From the NCBI GenBank assembly GCA_035495315.1, contig DATJGF010000122.1:1-12519 (forward strand): a stretch of DNA of 12,519 nucleotides. Reading direction: 5' to 3'. The stretch comes from DATJGF01 sp035495315 (GTDB taxonomy: Bacteria > Verrucomicrobiota > Verrucomicrobiia > Limisphaerales > UBA8199). Under the pieces are notes generated by a model. It saw only the letters and a list, made by a program, of their open reading frames with translations, was not told the origin of the DNA and did no database searches. Positions 12,301 through 12,519 of the stretch are shown here, piece after piece. Both the position numbers and the translations under genes were made by a program. Positions within the stretch are counted from its first letter, which is position 1. Each line of letters begins with the position of its first letter.

Positions 12301-12519
12301 GATATCGCGGGAAATCACCACATGCAGCTTCTGCCCGCTCATGACCACTTCGGTCGAAGTCACTTCAACCGGAATCTCACGACCGTCCAGGCGCCGAACA
12401 AGCCATTCAAAGTGATGCCCCTTTTTCTTCTCAACGATCGCGATTACTTCCGCAGTCTTGTCCACCGAGCGGGATCCATCCGGCTGAAGGGTTGGCGAAA
12501 TATCCTCCGGCCGCGCCGG
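9385..12519 (-). CDS. Multi-PAS/GAF hybrid-sensor histidine kinase, 5' end outside window
   Basis: The frame is open to the window edge, giving at least 1044 residues; GTG 12465 is internal because PAS-like sequence continues above it. Counting from the edge, the domains are: PAS1 (partial, 1-78), PAS2 (about 105-225), PAS3 (about 232-355), GAF (about 380-540), PAS4 (about 549-668), PAS5 (about 681-800), HisKA (about 814-880) and HATPase_c (about 925-1038). The phosphorylated His is His828 in MVSHEFRTPLG; the ATP-binding N box is NLLSNAVKYS, G1 is DQGIGI and G2 is GTGLGLVLVK. The linkers between PAS domains end in the usual D-I-T/S-x-R-K-x-A-E coiled coils. No membrane segment is seen in the visible part, so it is likely a cytoplasmic sensor. 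PAS1-3 resemble each other, and PAS4 and PAS5 are close duplicates. No receiver domain is attached. It overlaps the response-regulator gene by ATGA. Confidence 0.93.
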   Translation of the reverse strand, partial: PARPEDISPTLQPDGSRSVDKTAEVIAIVEKKKGHHFEWLVRRLDGREIPVEVTSTEVVMSGQKLHVVISRDISERKKAEAELLELNHSLERRVAERTVELSTSEARLRALVEHAPEAIVVFEGNSGRLLFGNEHACQLYGVPMEKLAELTPGDVSPEIQPNGRRSSELAREKMDEALAGGTPVFEWIHRQPDGRLIPTEVRLLRLPSEGQNLIRASIIDNTERKRAERALRESVEKFRALFEGSSQGVVLHDENGLLEVNPAAVRIMGRKSPAEMLGKHPGDMAPAFQPNGESSATLGRKYIEECLTRGSARFEWLACAPDGKEIPLEVALTRIEWSGRQLIQAFITDITERKQAEHSLREANRELHREIEQRIRAEELLNERVRISTLNAEVAVALNAGTELRGMLQECAELLVHHLDVAFARVWLLNETTQTLELEASAGCYTRLNGSHRRVRVGQYKIGLIAQEKRPHLTNQVQSDPRVSDREWAAREGMVAFAGYPLLLENRVLGVLAMFARRPLAESVLKALASVANSVALGIERKRAQTALAESEARFSAAFQASPVLIGIARMSDEQFVLANDAFLNWAGYTRDEVLGHRSTDLSVWETQEDRDAFWAEMRREGSIRNRECRFRNRVGTRFTMLMSAEIIQLNHVPHLLCLVIDITARKRVEAELRDSEARLRESEARFSAAFNASPALIGIVRISDGKYVLANDAHLNWLGYPPEKVLGRTCIELGMWEDLTERDVLIEDMRALGSLRQRECRWRNRRGERFTMLLSAETIQLNETPHMLLMALDITQRKRAEEELLKTLEREKELSQLKSNFVSMVSHEFRTPLGIIQSSGELLKDFYRKMRPSERDEQLQSITRNTRRMAGIMEEMLVLSRLDAGKLEFQPSPLDLGAFCKRVVDEVHSVTQSQCAIQLSVAPTLPKAEADERLLAHIFTNLLSNAVKYSNPGAPVQFDLSQRGRNAVCLIRDQGIGISEEDQKRLFTAFHRGANVGNRSGTGLGLVLVKRCVELHHGEVRIQSALARGTTVTISLPAFSGNL
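10120..10479 (-). repeat. PAS5, second copy of a tandem PAS duplication
   Basis: This segment encodes SEARFSAAFNASP through DITQRKRAEEEL and is the partner of the PAS unit at 10516-10875. The short linker between the two copies also repeats the SEARLRESEAR heptad-like sequence, as expected after unequal exchange. Confidence 0.75.
10516..10875 (-). repeat. PAS4, first copy of a tandem PAS duplication
   Basis: This segment encodes SEARFSAAFQASP through DITARKRVEAEL. It aligns without large gaps to the next PAS unit (10120-10479) at about 60 percent residue identity by my hand alignment, with shared blocks such as VLANDA, LNW, REC-R and FTML-SAE-IQLN. This indicates an internal duplication within the kinase gene. 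Confidence 0.75.

Noticed and set aside
1..12519. tRNA, rRNA, CRISPR array, insertion sequence or prophage genes
   Set aside because: I saw no cloverleaf ending, no regularly spaced repeats and no transposase or integrase motif in any frame.

Overview
The window looks like a chromosomal piece of a Verrucomicrobiota bacterium, probably of the Pedosphaera/Limisphaerales type. This is inferred from the style of the proteins (a small verrucomicrobial beta-sandwich domain fused to a multiheme cytochrome, an orphan GldG-like membrane protein, a peroxiredoxin-like/TlpA fusion) and from mostly weak Shine-Dalgarno sequences. No 16S or other marker gene is present, so the assignment is tentative. Codon use is GC-rich and even, and I see no transposase, integrase, tRNA, rRNA or CRISPR array.

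Layout: 1-1453 (+) holds the 3' end of an outer-membrane barrel gene broken by a one-base shift in a run of seven G, a monoheme cytochrome c lipoprotein, and a small hypothetical protein whose start also seems frameshifted. 1490-2422 (-) is a single-pass membrane protein resembling the auxiliary (GldG-like) subunit of ABC systems. 2755-8702 (+) is the core: a nonaheme secreted cytochrome, an octaheme MtrA/DmsE-type lipoprotein, an MtrB/PioB-type outer-membrane barrel and a secreted double thioredoxin-fold protein. 8768-12519 (-) is a two-component system facing the core: a soluble multi-PAS/GAF histidine kinase (5' end outside the window), overlapping by ATGA with a LuxR-type response regulator.

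The likely joint function of the core is electron transfer across the outer membrane. The MtrA-like octaheme would sit in the MtrB-like barrel as a porin-cytochrome conduit. The nonaheme protein would pass electrons to or from it, and the thioredoxin-fold protein may reduce heme-binding cysteines or other periplasmic thiols. No MtrC/OmcA-type surface cytochrome is visible. Porin-cytochrome clusters are already known from some Verrucomicrobiota, so the system class is not new; the octaheme lipoprotein form and the accompanying set of genes are less usual.

The most unexpected structure is a palindromic element with 17-bp perfect arms at 5311-5394. It lies inside the signal-peptide coding region of the MtrB-like barrel and must be translated, because no usual start codon lies between it and the hydrophobic core of the signal peptide. 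A related single-arm copy occurs at 8716-8739, in the gap between the core genes and the two-component system.
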